Positions 24,287-33,211 of a stretch of 64,000 nt of DNA are shown here, in pieces; position 1 is the stretch's first letter, and every line of letters begins with the position of its first letter. This DNA comes from Aurantiacibacter gangjinensis (GTDB lineage: Bacteria; Pseudomonadota; Alphaproteobacteria; Sphingomonadales; Sphingomonadaceae): assembly GCF_001886695.1 (NCBI RefSeq), contig NZ_CP018097.1:1-64000 (forward strand), in the 5' to 3' direction. The notes beneath the pieces were generated by a model. It was not told where the DNA came from. It did no database searches and was given only the letters and a program-made list of their open reading frames with translations. The position numbers and the translations under genes are program-made.

Positions 24287-26104
24287 TTAGTTCAGCAACT
24301 GCGCTTTTCCGCCGCGTATCGTGATCTTGATGTCGGCCAGGTCGCGGGCATTATGGGAGTGGGACACCATCACGATAATGCCCTGCCCGGCGACGGCTTT
24401 CAGGCGGGAGACGACCTCGCGCTCCAGCACGGCATCCATGGCCGATGTCGCTTCGTCGAGGATGAGGATGTGACGCGGCCTCAACAGGGCGCGCGCGAGG
24501 CACAGGCGCTGGCGCTCTCCGCCCGACAAGCGCGCTCCGCCATCGAGCAACGCCTCATCCAGGCCGCCGGGCAGGCTGCGTACGAGATCGTCGGCGCAAG
24601 CCGTTTTCAGCGCATCCCATATCGCATCGTCATCCGGCGTGAGGTCCGGCCAGCACAGATTTTCGCGCACCGTGCCGTCGAAGAGGAAGGGTTCTTGCGG
24701 CGCGAAGGCAATCCCCGCCTGCCATGCCCGGCGGGTCGCCGGCGTCAGTTCGAGCTGTCCGCTGCGCATCGTCCCGGTGGCAGGCAAGTGCAGACCCGCG
24801 ATGAGTTCTGCCAGCGTGGATTTGCCCGCGCCCGAGGGGCCGCCGATATGCGCCAGCGTTCCGGGTGGCAGGCAAAGTTCGTCGACTTGCGCCAGTATGA
24901 GCGACTCGGCGCCGGGGCCGGCCACCTGCACAGTGCAATCGTGCCAGATGAGTGAGCCGGTCATCTCGCCGTGCGAGCCAGACTTTGCGTCGCTCTCGAC
25001 ATCGTCGCTCTTCGCCGCCTCGAGCTCCGCCTCGACCGTCAGCAAATCGCTATAGGCAGGAAGCGCGTAGGCCACCGACTGGATGCCGCCGAACAGGGCG
25101 ATCAGGCTGGGCGCGAGGCGCAGGATGATCGCGGCCATCACCAACAGTTCCGGCCCCGTGAGGCCAAGCAGGCCATAGCCGATTAGCAGCACAGCCAGCG
25201 CGCCGACGGCGGCGAGAATCTGGATAGCGTTGCGAAGGTTCGCCTGCTGGCGGGTGAAGGCGATGAAGATCGCGCGCACTTCGGCAACCTGCCGCGCAAA
25301 TCCGTCTGCCAAAGTGTTTTCGGCGCGGGCGCTCTTCGCGGTCTTCAGGCCTTCCAAAAAGCGCGTCGTTTCGCTCATTACGCTGCGATGGGCGAGGTTG
25401 AGCGCCTCGCCGGCTGCGTGGCTGCGCCTGCTCCACGCAAAAGCGAACACGAGCCCCGCTGCCAGCATGGCGAGCAGCGCGATGCCCAGCACGCTCGATA
25501 CGATGAATGCGGTCGCGAGCAGCGCCAGCCCGAGCGCGAAGGTCACCAGCGTACGTGCCAGAAAGTCCATGGCGACGGCGACGCGCTCGATATTGTTCGT
25601 CATCATGTCGAGCAGGTGGGCGCGCCGGTAGCGCTTGATGACCGGCCATTGTGCATCGGCTAGCTTGCCGAAGAAGCGATGCCGTTCAGCGTCCACAAAG
25701 CCTTGTGTCAGCTCCATCAGCAGGACATCGCGGCGTAGCAGGATCGCCGCGCGCAGGATCACCAGCGCCACGAAGCCGCTGCCAATGACTGCCAATTGCT
25801 GCATGGTGCTGGTCGCCCCGACATCGCGCAGCACGCCGATCACTCGCTGCGTCACGCCCGTGCCCTGCCCGGCTGCATCGCCGCCTTGCGCAAAGATGAC
25901 TTCCGCGACCGGCAGAAGGAGCATGATGCCTGTCCCTTCCAATATCGCGGCGAGGATGACGACAATCGCCGTTTGCACCGCGCTCGGCCGGATATAGCGC
26001 AGGATGCTGCGGAACAGCGCGGACGCACCTGTAGCGGGGCGCAAGGAAAATTCATCGATAGGCGAAGGTATCCGTCTCACGATCGCAGGCGTAACAGGTA
26101 GCAC
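24287..26104 (-). CDS. ABC transporter, fused membrane and ATPase domains
   Basis: A half-transporter of about 605 residues: six membrane helices (from the [18 protein letters not shown] region), then an ABC ATPase with Walker [11 protein letters not shown], signature [16 protein letters not shown], Walker [13 protein letters not shown] and a final switch His in MVSHSH. It is an exporter-type protein; the substrate is unknown. The frame is open upstream to ATG 26203, but GTG 26104 is preferred because that region overlaps the halogenase. No clear ribosome-binding site was found, so the start is uncertain. It is the last gene of the starch minus-strand cluster, 34 bp after the halogenase. Confidence 0.84.
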   Translation of the reverse strand: MLPVTPAIVRRIPSPIDEFSLRPATGASALFRSILRYIRPSAVQTAIVVILAAILEGTGIMLLLPVAEVIFAQGGDAAGQGTGVTQRVIGVLRDVGATSTMQQLAVIGSGFVALVILRAAILLRRDVLLMELTQGFVDAERHRFFGKLADAQWPVIKRYRRAHLLDMMTNNIERVAVAMDFLARTLVTFALGLALLATAFIVSSVLGIALLAMLAAGLVFAFAWSRRSHAAGEALNLAHRSVMSETTRFLEGLKTAKSARAENTLADGFARQVAEVRAIFIAFTRQQANLRNAIQILAAVGALAVLLIGYGLLGLTGPELLVMAAIILRLAPSLIALFGGIQSVAYALPAYSDLLTVEAELEAAKSDDVESDAKSGSHGEMTGSLIWHDCTVQVAGPGAESLILAQVDELCLPPGTLAHIGGPSGAGKSTLAELIAGLHLPATGTMRSGQLELTPATRRAWQAGIAFAPQEPFLFDGTVRENLCWPDLTPDDDAIWDALKTACADDLVRSLPGGLDEALLDGGARLSGGERQRLCLARALLRPRHILILDEATSAMDAVLEREVVSRLKAVAGQGIIVMVSHSHNARDLADIKITIRGGKAQLLN

Positions 26105-26138
26105 ACGGCGATGGTAGTTCAGCTGCAAGCCGCGGCGA

Positions 26139-27632
26139 TCAGCTCCAGTCGACAGGGGAGAAGTTGCGCGCACATGCGGCCAGCATCGACGTGATGGCCC
26201 CATGGTCAGCCGCTTTCAGGTTGGCAGGCAGCGGCTGCATCTTCGCAGGCGCCGGGAAAGTTCCGTATCCGGCAAACAGGCAGTGCCAGCTGGCCGCGGA
26301 ATAGGCCTGCACCGAATATCGCTCTGCATTCGTGGCAGCGATGTCCTTATGTGTGAACCACGCGGTGATCATAGCCTTGAGTTCGTCCGACAGGTTCTGG
26401 TTCGCCGCATTGTCGCGCCAGAAGGCTGCGTCGCTGCGCTGGTTCAGACGGTAGTGCCCGACGATGTAATCGCGGATCGCTTCATAGCGCAGCGCCGTCT
26501 GGCGATTGAAATGGTCGCGATGCTCGGGCGAGAATCCGCCTGCCTCATACGCGGCTGCGAAGTCGAGTGCAGTGGCGATGACGATGTGCAGCGCGGTCGC
26601 TTCCAGCGGTTCGATGAAGCCCTGTGCGAGACCCGCCGCAAGGCAATTGCCGCGCCAGCTTTTCGCCATGCGACCCACTTTCATGCGAAGGAAGCGCGGT
26701 TCTGTCTCGTCATCCTTCAGGCCGACAGCGTGCAGCAATTCCGCCGCCGCGTCCTCATCCGAGATGTATCGGGAAGAATAGACATAGCCATTGCCGGTGC
26801 GCGTGGTGAGCGGGATATGCCAGCGCCAGCCGGACGACATGGCGATGGCGCCAGTCTGCGGCTTGAACTGCGCGACCTTTTCGGTCGGAACCACTACGGC
26901 CCGGTCGGCGAACAGGTTTTCGGCGAAGGGCAGGAACTCCCCGCCAAGCGCGTCGCCCGCGATCATGGCGCGGAAACCCGAGCAATCGACGAAGATGTCG
27001 CCCTCGATCCGCTCCCCGCCCTCGCATAGCAGGGCAGCGACATCGGTATGGCCCGATAGCTCCACCTTTTCTGCCTTTAGCGCCCTATGATCGACGCCGC
27101 GCTCTACCGCCCAGTCGCGCAGGAAAGCGCCGAGCTTGTAAGCATCGAAATGATAGCCGTACGTCGGCGGGAACGGGAATGTGTCGGCAGGTTGCGGACC
27201 GCTGCCCGCATCGGCCAGTATCGAGGCCAGGAACCAGTCATCGGGGTGCGCGGGAACATCGAAGCCGCGCCGCGCCAGCGTGCAGTTCTGTGTGAAGTCC
27301 GGCTCGCTATGCAGGTCCACTGCGCACGGGAACGGATGGAAATAGCTCTCGAAGCCCGGCCGCTCGCTCCAGCCGGTGAAGCGAATGCCCAGCTTGTAAG
27401 TCGCATCGCAGGCCGCCATCCAGTCCGCTTCGGCAATGCCGAGATGGTCGAACATGGCTTTCAGCTGCGGGGTCGATCCCTCGCCCACGCCGATGATCCC
27501 AATTTCCGGACTTTCGACCACGGTCACCTTGCCGCCATGCTCACCCCATGCTTTGTGCAACAGGCAGGCGGTGATCCACCCTGCGCTGCCGCCTCCAAGG
27601 ACGACGACATGAGGCGGCATTGGCTCGCTCAT
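26139..27632 (-). CDS. flavin-dependent tryptophan halogenase family protein
   Basis: A 497-residue flavoprotein with the FAD-binding VVLGGGSAGW near the N-terminus, the halogenase Lys segment ATYKLGIRFTGW, a second Trp-rich WRWHIP motif (the family WxWxIP) and the catalytic-Glu region GFIEPLEATALH. These features fit the FDH family, which makes hypohalous acid and halogenates aromatic substrates. In Caulobacterales and Sphingomonadales such enzymes occur in glycan loci next to TonB receptors, where their substrate is unknown. It follows a 31-residue ORF that overlaps it by 3 bp. Confidence 0.9.
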   Translation of the reverse strand: MSEPMPPHVVVLGGGSAGWITACLLHKAWGEHGGKVTVVESPEIGIIGVGEGSTPQLKAMFDHLGIAEADWMAACDATYKLGIRFTGWSERPGFESYFHPFPCAVDLHSEPDFTQNCTLARRGFDVPAHPDDWFLASILADAGSGPQPADTFPFPPTYGYHFDAYKLGAFLRDWAVERGVDHRALKAEKVELSGHTDVAALLCEGGERIEGDIFVDCSGFRAMIAGDALGGEFLPFAENLFADRAVVVPTEKVAQFKPQTGAIAMSSGWRWHIPLTTRTGNGYVYSSRYISDEDAAAELLHAVGLKDDETEPRFLRMKVGRMAKSWRGNCLAAGLAQGFIEPLEATALHIVIATALDFAAAYEAGGFSPEHRDHFNRQTALRYEAIRDYIVGHYRLNQRSDAAFWRDNAANQNLSDELKAMITAWFTHKDIAATNAERYSVQAYSAASWHCLFAGYGTFPAPAKMQPLPANLKAADHGAITSMLAACARNFSPVDWS

Positions 27633-27724
27633 CTATAGACCGGCACACCGGAACTCGCCTGCTGCACCGCCACACAGGATGCGAGAGCGAAGCAGGCAAG
27701 GCCGAGGACGAGCGCGCGGATCAT
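27629..27724 (-). CDS. 31-residue putative lipoprotein (very small ORF)
   Basis: Reading the minus strand, ATG at 27724 overlaps the GH97 stop (ATGA) and the TGA at 27629-27631 overlaps the halogenase ATG (ATGA). The product starts MIRALVLGLACFALASCVAV and has about eleven more residues, ending GVPVYR. It is essentially a lipoprotein signal peptide with a lipobox (LASC) and a tiny mature part. Overlaps at both ends argue for translation. It is unlike known families and might be a small lipoprotein, a coupling peptide or a vestige. Confidence 0.6.
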   Translation of the reverse strand: MIRALVLGLACFALASCVAVQQASSGVPVYR

Positions 27725-29757
27725 TCGCCGGAAAGCGCGATCTCGATAGCGAAGCCGCCGGCGCGGGCCATGTGGACGTCCAGCGTATCGCCTTGGCGCA
27801 CCGTTACCGTCCGCACATTCATGGCGTGGCGATCATCGCCCATGCCGTCCGCCCCTTCACCGTCTTCCCAGATGGTCGCGAGATATTCCGCGCCCGGATC
27901 GAGGAAGTCGAGCGTGATCGTGGTGTCGCGCGGCTGCTCGTCCGTCGTGCCACCGACGAACCACGTGCTGTCCTCGCGCACCTGCCGTGCAATCACGGCA
28001 TATTCGCCCACCGCGCCATCAAGCAGGAGGCTCTCCTCCCAATCGACGCCGACCCGCTGCACGAAGTCGAGCGCGCGTGGCCAGGCGGCGATGTTCTCAG
28101 GAATGTCGGCGACCATCTGGATGGGCGAATAGATGGTGATGTAGAAGGAAAGCTGGCGGGCCAGCGTGCTGGGAATGTCCGGCTCGGCCGCGCCGCGGCC
28201 TGCCAGAGAGAACACGCCGGGCGTGTAATCGAACGGGCCTGACAGCATGCGCGTGAAGATCAGTTCGGGCACATGGCCCGGATCGTTCTTCGGCACCGCC
28301 CATGCGTCGTATTCCGCCCCGCGCGCGCCTTCTCGGCTGACCCAGTTGGGATAGGTGCGGCGAAGGCCAGTATCCTTGATCGGCTCATGCGGGTTCATCG
28401 CGATGCGGTGTTCAGCCGCTTCGCGCACCACGCGCAGGTGGTGGTTCACCATTTCCTGTCCGTCATGCCAGACGAAGGTCTCTCCGCCCTCACCGTCGGG
28501 CGCGATCACGCCGCCCGCATCGGCGACATAGCCGCTTTTCACGGCATCGATGCCGAGGCTTTCGTAAAAGGCCATCGCCTCTTCCAGCTGCGCTTCGTAA
28601 ACGTCGATATTGCCGCCGGTCTCGTGGTGGCCGATGATCCGCACGCCGCGTTCGCGGGCGTAATCGGTGACTGCAACGATGTCGAAATCGGGATAGGCTT
28701 CGGTAAAACTGAACTCGCGGCCATTGCCGAACCATGCGCCGTCCCAGCCGAGGTTCCAGCCTTCGATCAGAATGCCGCGAAAGCCGTTTTCCGCAGCGAA
28801 GTCGATGATCTCACGCGCGCGCTCGGTCGTTGCGCCGTGGCGCTCTCCGGAGGCCCAGCTATGGGTGTCGAGATGCATCTCCCACCATATGCCGAGATAG
28901 GTGTGCGGCTCGAACCAGCTGACATCGCCCAGCACATTGGGCTCGTTCAGGTTGAGGATCATTGCGCTTTCGAACAGTCCGGCAGCGCCATCGGCGATCT
29001 GGATCGTGCGCCATGGCGTGTGGAAAGCGCCTTCGCGGATCACTTTCGGCCCGCGCGGACTGGGCGACAGCTGCGCGCGCAGGCGCGTGCCTTCCATGCG
29101 TCGCAGCCACATGCCGGAATAATCGACCAGAGCGGCCTCGTGGAAAGAGATATGCGTGCCATTCTCGAGGATCATGGTAACGGGCGTGTGCACCGTGGAG
29201 AGCGCGCTGATCGGCGTGCGCTCGTAGAGATATTCATAGCGATTCCAGTCGCCTGCCGGGATCGACCAAGCCTCGCCATCGCTGGCGATGCGGAATTCGG
29301 TCAGCTCCTCGGCGATATTGGCGACAGGCAGGCTATCCTGCTCGGGGAATTCCATGCGGAAGCCGATGCCATCGTCGAACACGCGCATGCGCACCGTCAT
29401 CTGCCGCGCGGCATCATCCTGCTGGCGGAAAGTGACGGCCAGCTCGTTATGCCGGTCCGTAATGATGCGGCGCTCGCCCCAGGGCTGCTCCCACGTCGTA
29501 TCGACACTGTTGGTGGTTTCTTCGACGATCGCGAAATTGCGGCGCATGGGATCCACATCGGTGAATGTGAAACCGATGGTGCTTTCGGTGATTACCGGCT
29601 CGCCGTCGAAGGAGACCGAATAGCTGGGCACGCCTTCGCCCGTCGCATCCAGCGTGGCGACGATGCGACCATCGGGAGAGGTTACGGTGCCCGCATGCGC
29701 CAGCGCGGGGAAAGCAGCCAGCGCTGCGGCGAAAGCGACGGATCGGATCATATTCAT
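27721..29757 (-). CDS. GH97 alpha-glucosidase/glucoamylase
   Basis: The 678-residue protein has a cleaved signal peptide ending ALAHA and a body matching glycoside hydrolase family 97 (SusB type): an N-terminal beta-sandwich (SFDGEPVITESTIGFTF and later TWEQPWGERRIITDRHNELAV), a TIM barrel with RGILIEGWNLGWDGAWFG, GIDAVKSGYVADAG, and REGARGAEYDAW. Members hydrolyse alpha-1,4 and related glucosidic bonds in the periplasm. Its first codons overlap the end of the GH13 gene by 4 bp, and its TGA overlaps the 31-residue ORF. Confidence 0.93.
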   Translation of the reverse strand: MNMIRSVAFAAALAAFPALAHAGTVTSPDGRIVATLDATGEGVPSYSVSFDGEPVITESTIGFTFTDVDPMRRNFAIVEETTNSVDTTWEQPWGERRIITDRHNELAVTFRQQDDAARQMTVRMRVFDDGIGFRMEFPEQDSLPVANIAEELTEFRIASDGEAWSIPAGDWNRYEYLYERTPISALSTVHTPVTMILENGTHISFHEAALVDYSGMWLRRMEGTRLRAQLSPSPRGPKVIREGAFHTPWRTIQIADGAAGLFESAMILNLNEPNVLGDVSWFEPHTYLGIWWEMHLDTHSWASGERHGATTERAREIIDFAAENGFRGILIEGWNLGWDGAWFGNGREFSFTEAYPDFDIVAVTDYARERGVRIIGHHETGGNIDVYEAQLEEAMAFYESLGIDAVKSGYVADAGGVIAPDGEGGETFVWHDGQEMVNHHLRVVREAAEHRIAMNPHEPIKDTGLRRTYPNWVSREGARGAEYDAWAVPKNDPGHVPELIFTRMLSGPFDYTPGVFSLAGRGAAEPDIPSTLARQLSFYITIYSPIQMVADIPENIAAWPRALDFVQRVGVDWEESLLLDGAVGEYAVIARQVREDSTWFVGGTTDEQPRDTTITLDFLDPGAEYLATIWEDGEGADGMGDDRHAMNVRTVTVRQGDTLDVHMARAGGFAIEIALSGE

Positions 29758-31352
29758 GGTTGCACCACCAATGCAGCAAATGGAGGAAGGCGGGAAGCGG
29801 TAGCGTCATTGACAGTTGCCAGCACCTTGCCGGCAGCTTCACCGGGCTGGAGCGACAGTTGCTCGCCGCCGGTATTGATAAAGGCCGTGACCATCTCGCC
29901 GTCGGCCACCCGTTCCAGCACGAGCATGTCACCGCGTATCTCGCAGCGGCTGATCGCGCCGTAGCGCAGAGCCGGATGGGCATTGCGCATCTTGAGCATA
30001 GCCCGCGTATGGTTGAGCAGCGAGGCGGGATCGTTCTCCTGCCGCTCTACCGAACGGCCGAAATTATCCTCGCCCACTGGCAGCCATGGCGTATCGCTGC
30101 CAAAGCCGGCGCAGCCGCAGCCGTCTTTCCACGGCATGGGCGTGCGCGCGCCATCGCGGCTTAGCGTCAGTGGCCAGTTGGCGATGGCTTCGGGATCATG
30201 CAGCTGGTCGAACGGGATATCGACCTGTGTCAGGCCCAGTTCCTCCCCCTGGTAGATGATGATGTTGCCGCGCAGTACAGCCAGCAGCAGCGCCTTCATC
30301 CGCGCATAGGCAGGCCGATCCTCCGGTGCACACCAGCGCGAGAGAGCGCGTGGAGCATCGTGGTTCTCAAAAGCCCAGCTGGGCCAGCCCATGCCTTCCT
30401 TGTCGGGCCACATGCCCAGCGCATCGCAGACGAGGCCGGGCGTCAAGGCATCGGCATAAAGGAAATCGAACCCATACGCGGAATTGAGGTGGCTCTCGCC
30501 CAGCGTAAACAGCTTCATCTCGCGGTCGGCATCGTCACCGCCCACTTCGGCGACCGTGAAGATCGCGTCATACTGGTCAGTCAGCTTGCGGATGCGCGCG
30601 ATGAAGTCGGGAATGTCGGGATGCGACTGGTTGTGGATGCGCAGCTGGAAATCGAACGGGCGCGTGCGCTGCTTGCCGTTGTCCGGTGCCGGCGGATTAT
30701 CCTTCAGCTCCGGATCGTGCATGGCAAAATTCAGCGCATCGATACGATAGCCGTCGACGCCGCGATCCAGCCAGAAGCGCATCACGTCCAGCACGGCATC
30801 CTGCACATCGACATTGTGCAAGTTCAGCTGCGGCTGCGAGGCGAGGAAATTGTGCAGGTAATACTGCCCGCGGCGCGCATCCCATGTCCAGGCCGGACCG
30901 CCGAACACGCTCTGCCAGTTGGACGGTGGCGAGCCATCGGCCTTCGGGTCCGCCCACACATACCAGTCCGCCCTGGGGTTGTCGCGGCTGGCGCGGCTTT
31001 CCTCGAACCAGGCGTGCTCGTCCGATGTATGCGAATAGACCTGGTCGATCAGGACCTTGAGGCCGAGCTCGTGCGCGCGGGCGACCAGCGCGTCGAAATC
31101 GTCCAGCGTGCCGAAGATCGGGTCGACGTCGCGGTAATCCGACACGTCATAGCCGAAATCCTTCATCGGGCTGGCGAAGAACGGGCTGATCCAGATACCG
31201 TCGACGCCCAGGCTGGCGACATGGTCCAGCTTGGCTGTAATGCCCGGCAGGTCGCCGATCCCGTCGCCATTGGAATCCATGAAGCTGCGCGGATAAATCT
31301 GATAGATCGCTGCGCCTTTCCACCATGGCATAGAGGATTGCGACGCGCTCAT
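29754..31352 (-). CDS. GH13 alpha-glucosidase (cytoplasmic)
   Basis: This 532-residue protein lacks a signal peptide and starts SASQSSMPWWKGAAIYQIYPRS. GH13 motifs are GYDVSDYRDVDPIFGTL, the nucleophile block DGYRIDALNF, the acid Glu in TVAEVGGD and the transition-state Asp in FENHDAPR. It belongs to the oligo-1,6/alpha-glucosidase subfamily that produces glucose from short maltodextrins inside the cell. ATG 31352 overlaps the amylase stop (ATGA); the longer upstream frame is rejected. Confidence 0.94.
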   Translation of the reverse strand: MSASQSSMPWWKGAAIYQIYPRSFMDSNGDGIGDLPGITAKLDHVASLGVDGIWISPFFASPMKDFGYDVSDYRDVDPIFGTLDDFDALVARAHELGLKVLIDQVYSHTSDEHAWFEESRASRDNPRADWYVWADPKADGSPPSNWQSVFGGPAWTWDARRGQYYLHNFLASQPQLNLHNVDVQDAVLDVMRFWLDRGVDGYRIDALNFAMHDPELKDNPPAPDNGKQRTRPFDFQLRIHNQSHPDIPDFIARIRKLTDQYDAIFTVAEVGGDDADREMKLFTLGESHLNSAYGFDFLYADALTPGLVCDALGMWPDKEGMGWPSWAFENHDAPRALSRWCAPEDRPAYARMKALLLAVLRGNIIIYQGEELGLTQVDIPFDQLHDPEAIANWPLTLSRDGARTPMPWKDGCGCAGFGSDTPWLPVGEDNFGRSVERQENDPASLLNHTRAMLKMRNAHPALRYGAISRCEIRGDMLVLERVADGEMVTAFINTGGEQLSLQPGEAAGKVLATVNDATASRLPPFAALVVQP

Positions 31353-33211
31353 TCGGCGCGCTCGCTGACGCGGCACAACGCCCAGCCAAAGGCCGGGATT
31401 GTGAAGGCTGCGCTGCCGGGTGCGGTCGGCGCGGCGGGGCAATCGCCTTCGATTGCGACAAAGGCGCGCGCATCGTAGGGCACCCACATATTGACAGAGC
31501 GTTCCTCGCCGCTCGTGTTGAATACGGCCAGCACTTCCTGCCCGCCTTCCTCGTCCACGCGGCTGACCGCGAAGAGGCCTGGTTCCTGCTCGTAATGCCG
31601 CACCATCTGGTGCCCTCGGGTGAGAGCGGGATGGCTAAGGCGGATCTGCGAAAATCGCGCAATCAGCTGGTAGAGCGGATGCGTCTGGTCGAAATTCTCT
31701 TCCGCCGTGGTCGCATCGGTGCCGATCAGGTCGTTGTCGTTATATTCGTCCACCAGGCTGGGAAACAGCGTCTCGCGCGCCATCTGGTCGTTGCCGTCGC
31801 CGACAAAGCCCTGCTCGTCGCCGTAGTAGACGGTCGGCGATCCGCGCAGGCTCATCATCATAGCGTGGCCGAGCATCACGCGGCTCAGCAGCTCGTCCTG
31901 CGAGATCTCGGGCATATCCTGCTTTAACAGGGTGGAGAAGCGGCCAAGATCGTGATTGCCGAGGAAAGTCGGCAGGTTGAGCGCGGCATCTGCACCGCCT
32001 TCGTACAATACGTCGCCATCGTAGAGGCGATTGAGGATGAAGGTGCCCTGCCCGCGCCCCAGCACTTCGCGCATGGCGGAGGCGAAGGCGAAATCCAGCA
32101 CTGCGGGCAGTTGGTCACGGCGGGTATATTCAGCGATATAGCCGGCGGTCGGTTCCTCCGCGAAGACCTCTCCGAACATGTGGAAGTTGGGTATACCCGC
32201 CTGATCGGCGCAGCGTTCCATCGCCGGAATAAATTCGTGCCAGAAGCCGGGATCGACATGGCGCGCCGTATCGATGCGGAAGCCATCGACGCGAGTGGTG
32301 GTGATCCAGTCGCAGAAAATATCGATCATCCCGGCGCGCACGCGGGGATGCTCTGTGAAAAGGTCGTCCAGCCCGACGAAATCGCCCAGCCGAGCGCTTT
32401 CTCCGGTGAAGGTCGTATCGCCGCGATTGTGGTAGTAGATCGGATCGTTGAGCCAAGCGGGCACTTTCACATCGCGCTCCGCCTCCGGCACGACCGGGGT
32501 GTAGGCCCATGTCGGATCGGTCAGGCGCGCGAAGTTCTTCTCGCTACTGTCGCCCGGCCCCATGAAGCCTTCATTGATCGGCGCACCGTCCGGCCCACCG
32601 CGCGTAGAATAGGGAAAATCGCCTTGGCTGCGATAGGCGTAGCCAGTCTCATCACCCTCTGCGAAGCGGATCACATCGGCGGTGTGGTTGGTGATGATAT
32701 CCATATAGACCTTCATCCCGCGCGCATGGGCCGCGTCCACGAAGGTGGCGAACTCTTCCGGCGTGCCGAAATGGCTGTCGGGCCGGGTGAAATCGGTGAC
32801 CCAATAGCCGTGATACCCGGCGCTTTCGTCACCCGGAGGGCCCTGAACAGGCTTGTTCTGGAAGATCGGCGCGAACCAGATGGCGGTGATGCCCAGTTCC
32901 TCGAGATAATCGAGCCGCGAAGTCAGGCCTGCCAGGTCCCCGCCATTAAAGAAACCGCGATGGGTCGGGTCGAAGCCATGCTCCAGCCGCCCACCTTCGA
33001 AGCCGCCGGTATCGTTGGACGTATCGCCGTTCTCGAAGCGGTCGGGCAGGACGAAGTAGATGACCTCTTCGCTCGGCAGACGCTCCAGATAGGCCGCATC
33101 GTCCATCGTCGCCGCATCGGTGCGGGCGGGCATGGTTGTTTCCTGCGCGGTGGCACAAGCGGGCAGCATGGTGGCGGCGAGTGCCATGGCAAGAGCATTA
33201 CGGATCATCAT
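31349..33211 (-). CDS. GH13 alpha-amylase, predicted lipoprotein
   Basis: A 620-residue GH13 enzyme with a signal peptide ending in a lipobox-like LPAC (Cys about 19), so it is probably anchored in the periplasm or outer membrane. Catalytic landmarks are VDGFRIDTARHV (nucleophile), HMFGEVFAEE (acid/base) and LGNHDLGRF. The body starts EVIYFVLPDRFENGD with HRGFFNGGDLAGL. It is cyclomaltodextrinase/neopullulanase-like in look, but substrate preference is not established. The start overlaps the halogenase stop by 4 bp. Confidence 0.92.
   Translation of the reverse strand: MMIRNALAMALAATMLPACATAQETTMPARTDAATMDDAAYLERLPSEEVIYFVLPDRFENGDTSNDTGGFEGGRLEHGFDPTHRGFFNGGDLAGLTSRLDYLEELGITAIWFAPIFQNKPVQGPPGDESAGYHGYWVTDFTRPDSHFGTPEEFATFVDAAHARGMKVYMDIITNHTADVIRFAEGDETGYAYRSQGDFPYSTRGGPDGAPINEGFMGPGDSSEKNFARLTDPTWAYTPVVPEAERDVKVPAWLNDPIYYHNRGDTTFTGESARLGDFVGLDDLFTEHPRVRAGMIDIFCDWITTTRVDGFRIDTARHVDPGFWHEFIPAMERCADQAGIPNFHMFGEVFAEEPTAGYIAEYTRRDQLPAVLDFAFASAMREVLGRGQGTFILNRLYDGDVLYEGGADAALNLPTFLGNHDLGRFSTLLKQDMPEISQDELLSRVMLGHAMMMSLRGSPTVYYGDEQGFVGDGNDQMARETLFPSLVDEYNDNDLIGTDATTAEENFDQTHPLYQLIARFSQIRLSHPALTRGHQMVRHYEQEPGLFAVSRVDEEGGQEVLAVFNTSGEERSVNMWVPYDARAFVAIEGDCPAAPTAPGSAAFTIPAFGWALCRVSERAE

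Noticed and set aside
28273-29964. A 563-codon plus-strand frame over GH97
   Set aside because: Antisense to a clear glycoside hydrolase; no recognisable domain and low-complexity composition.
30198-31478. A 426-codon plus-strand frame over the GH13 genes
   Set aside because: Antisense shadow; the minus-strand genes are catalytically complete.
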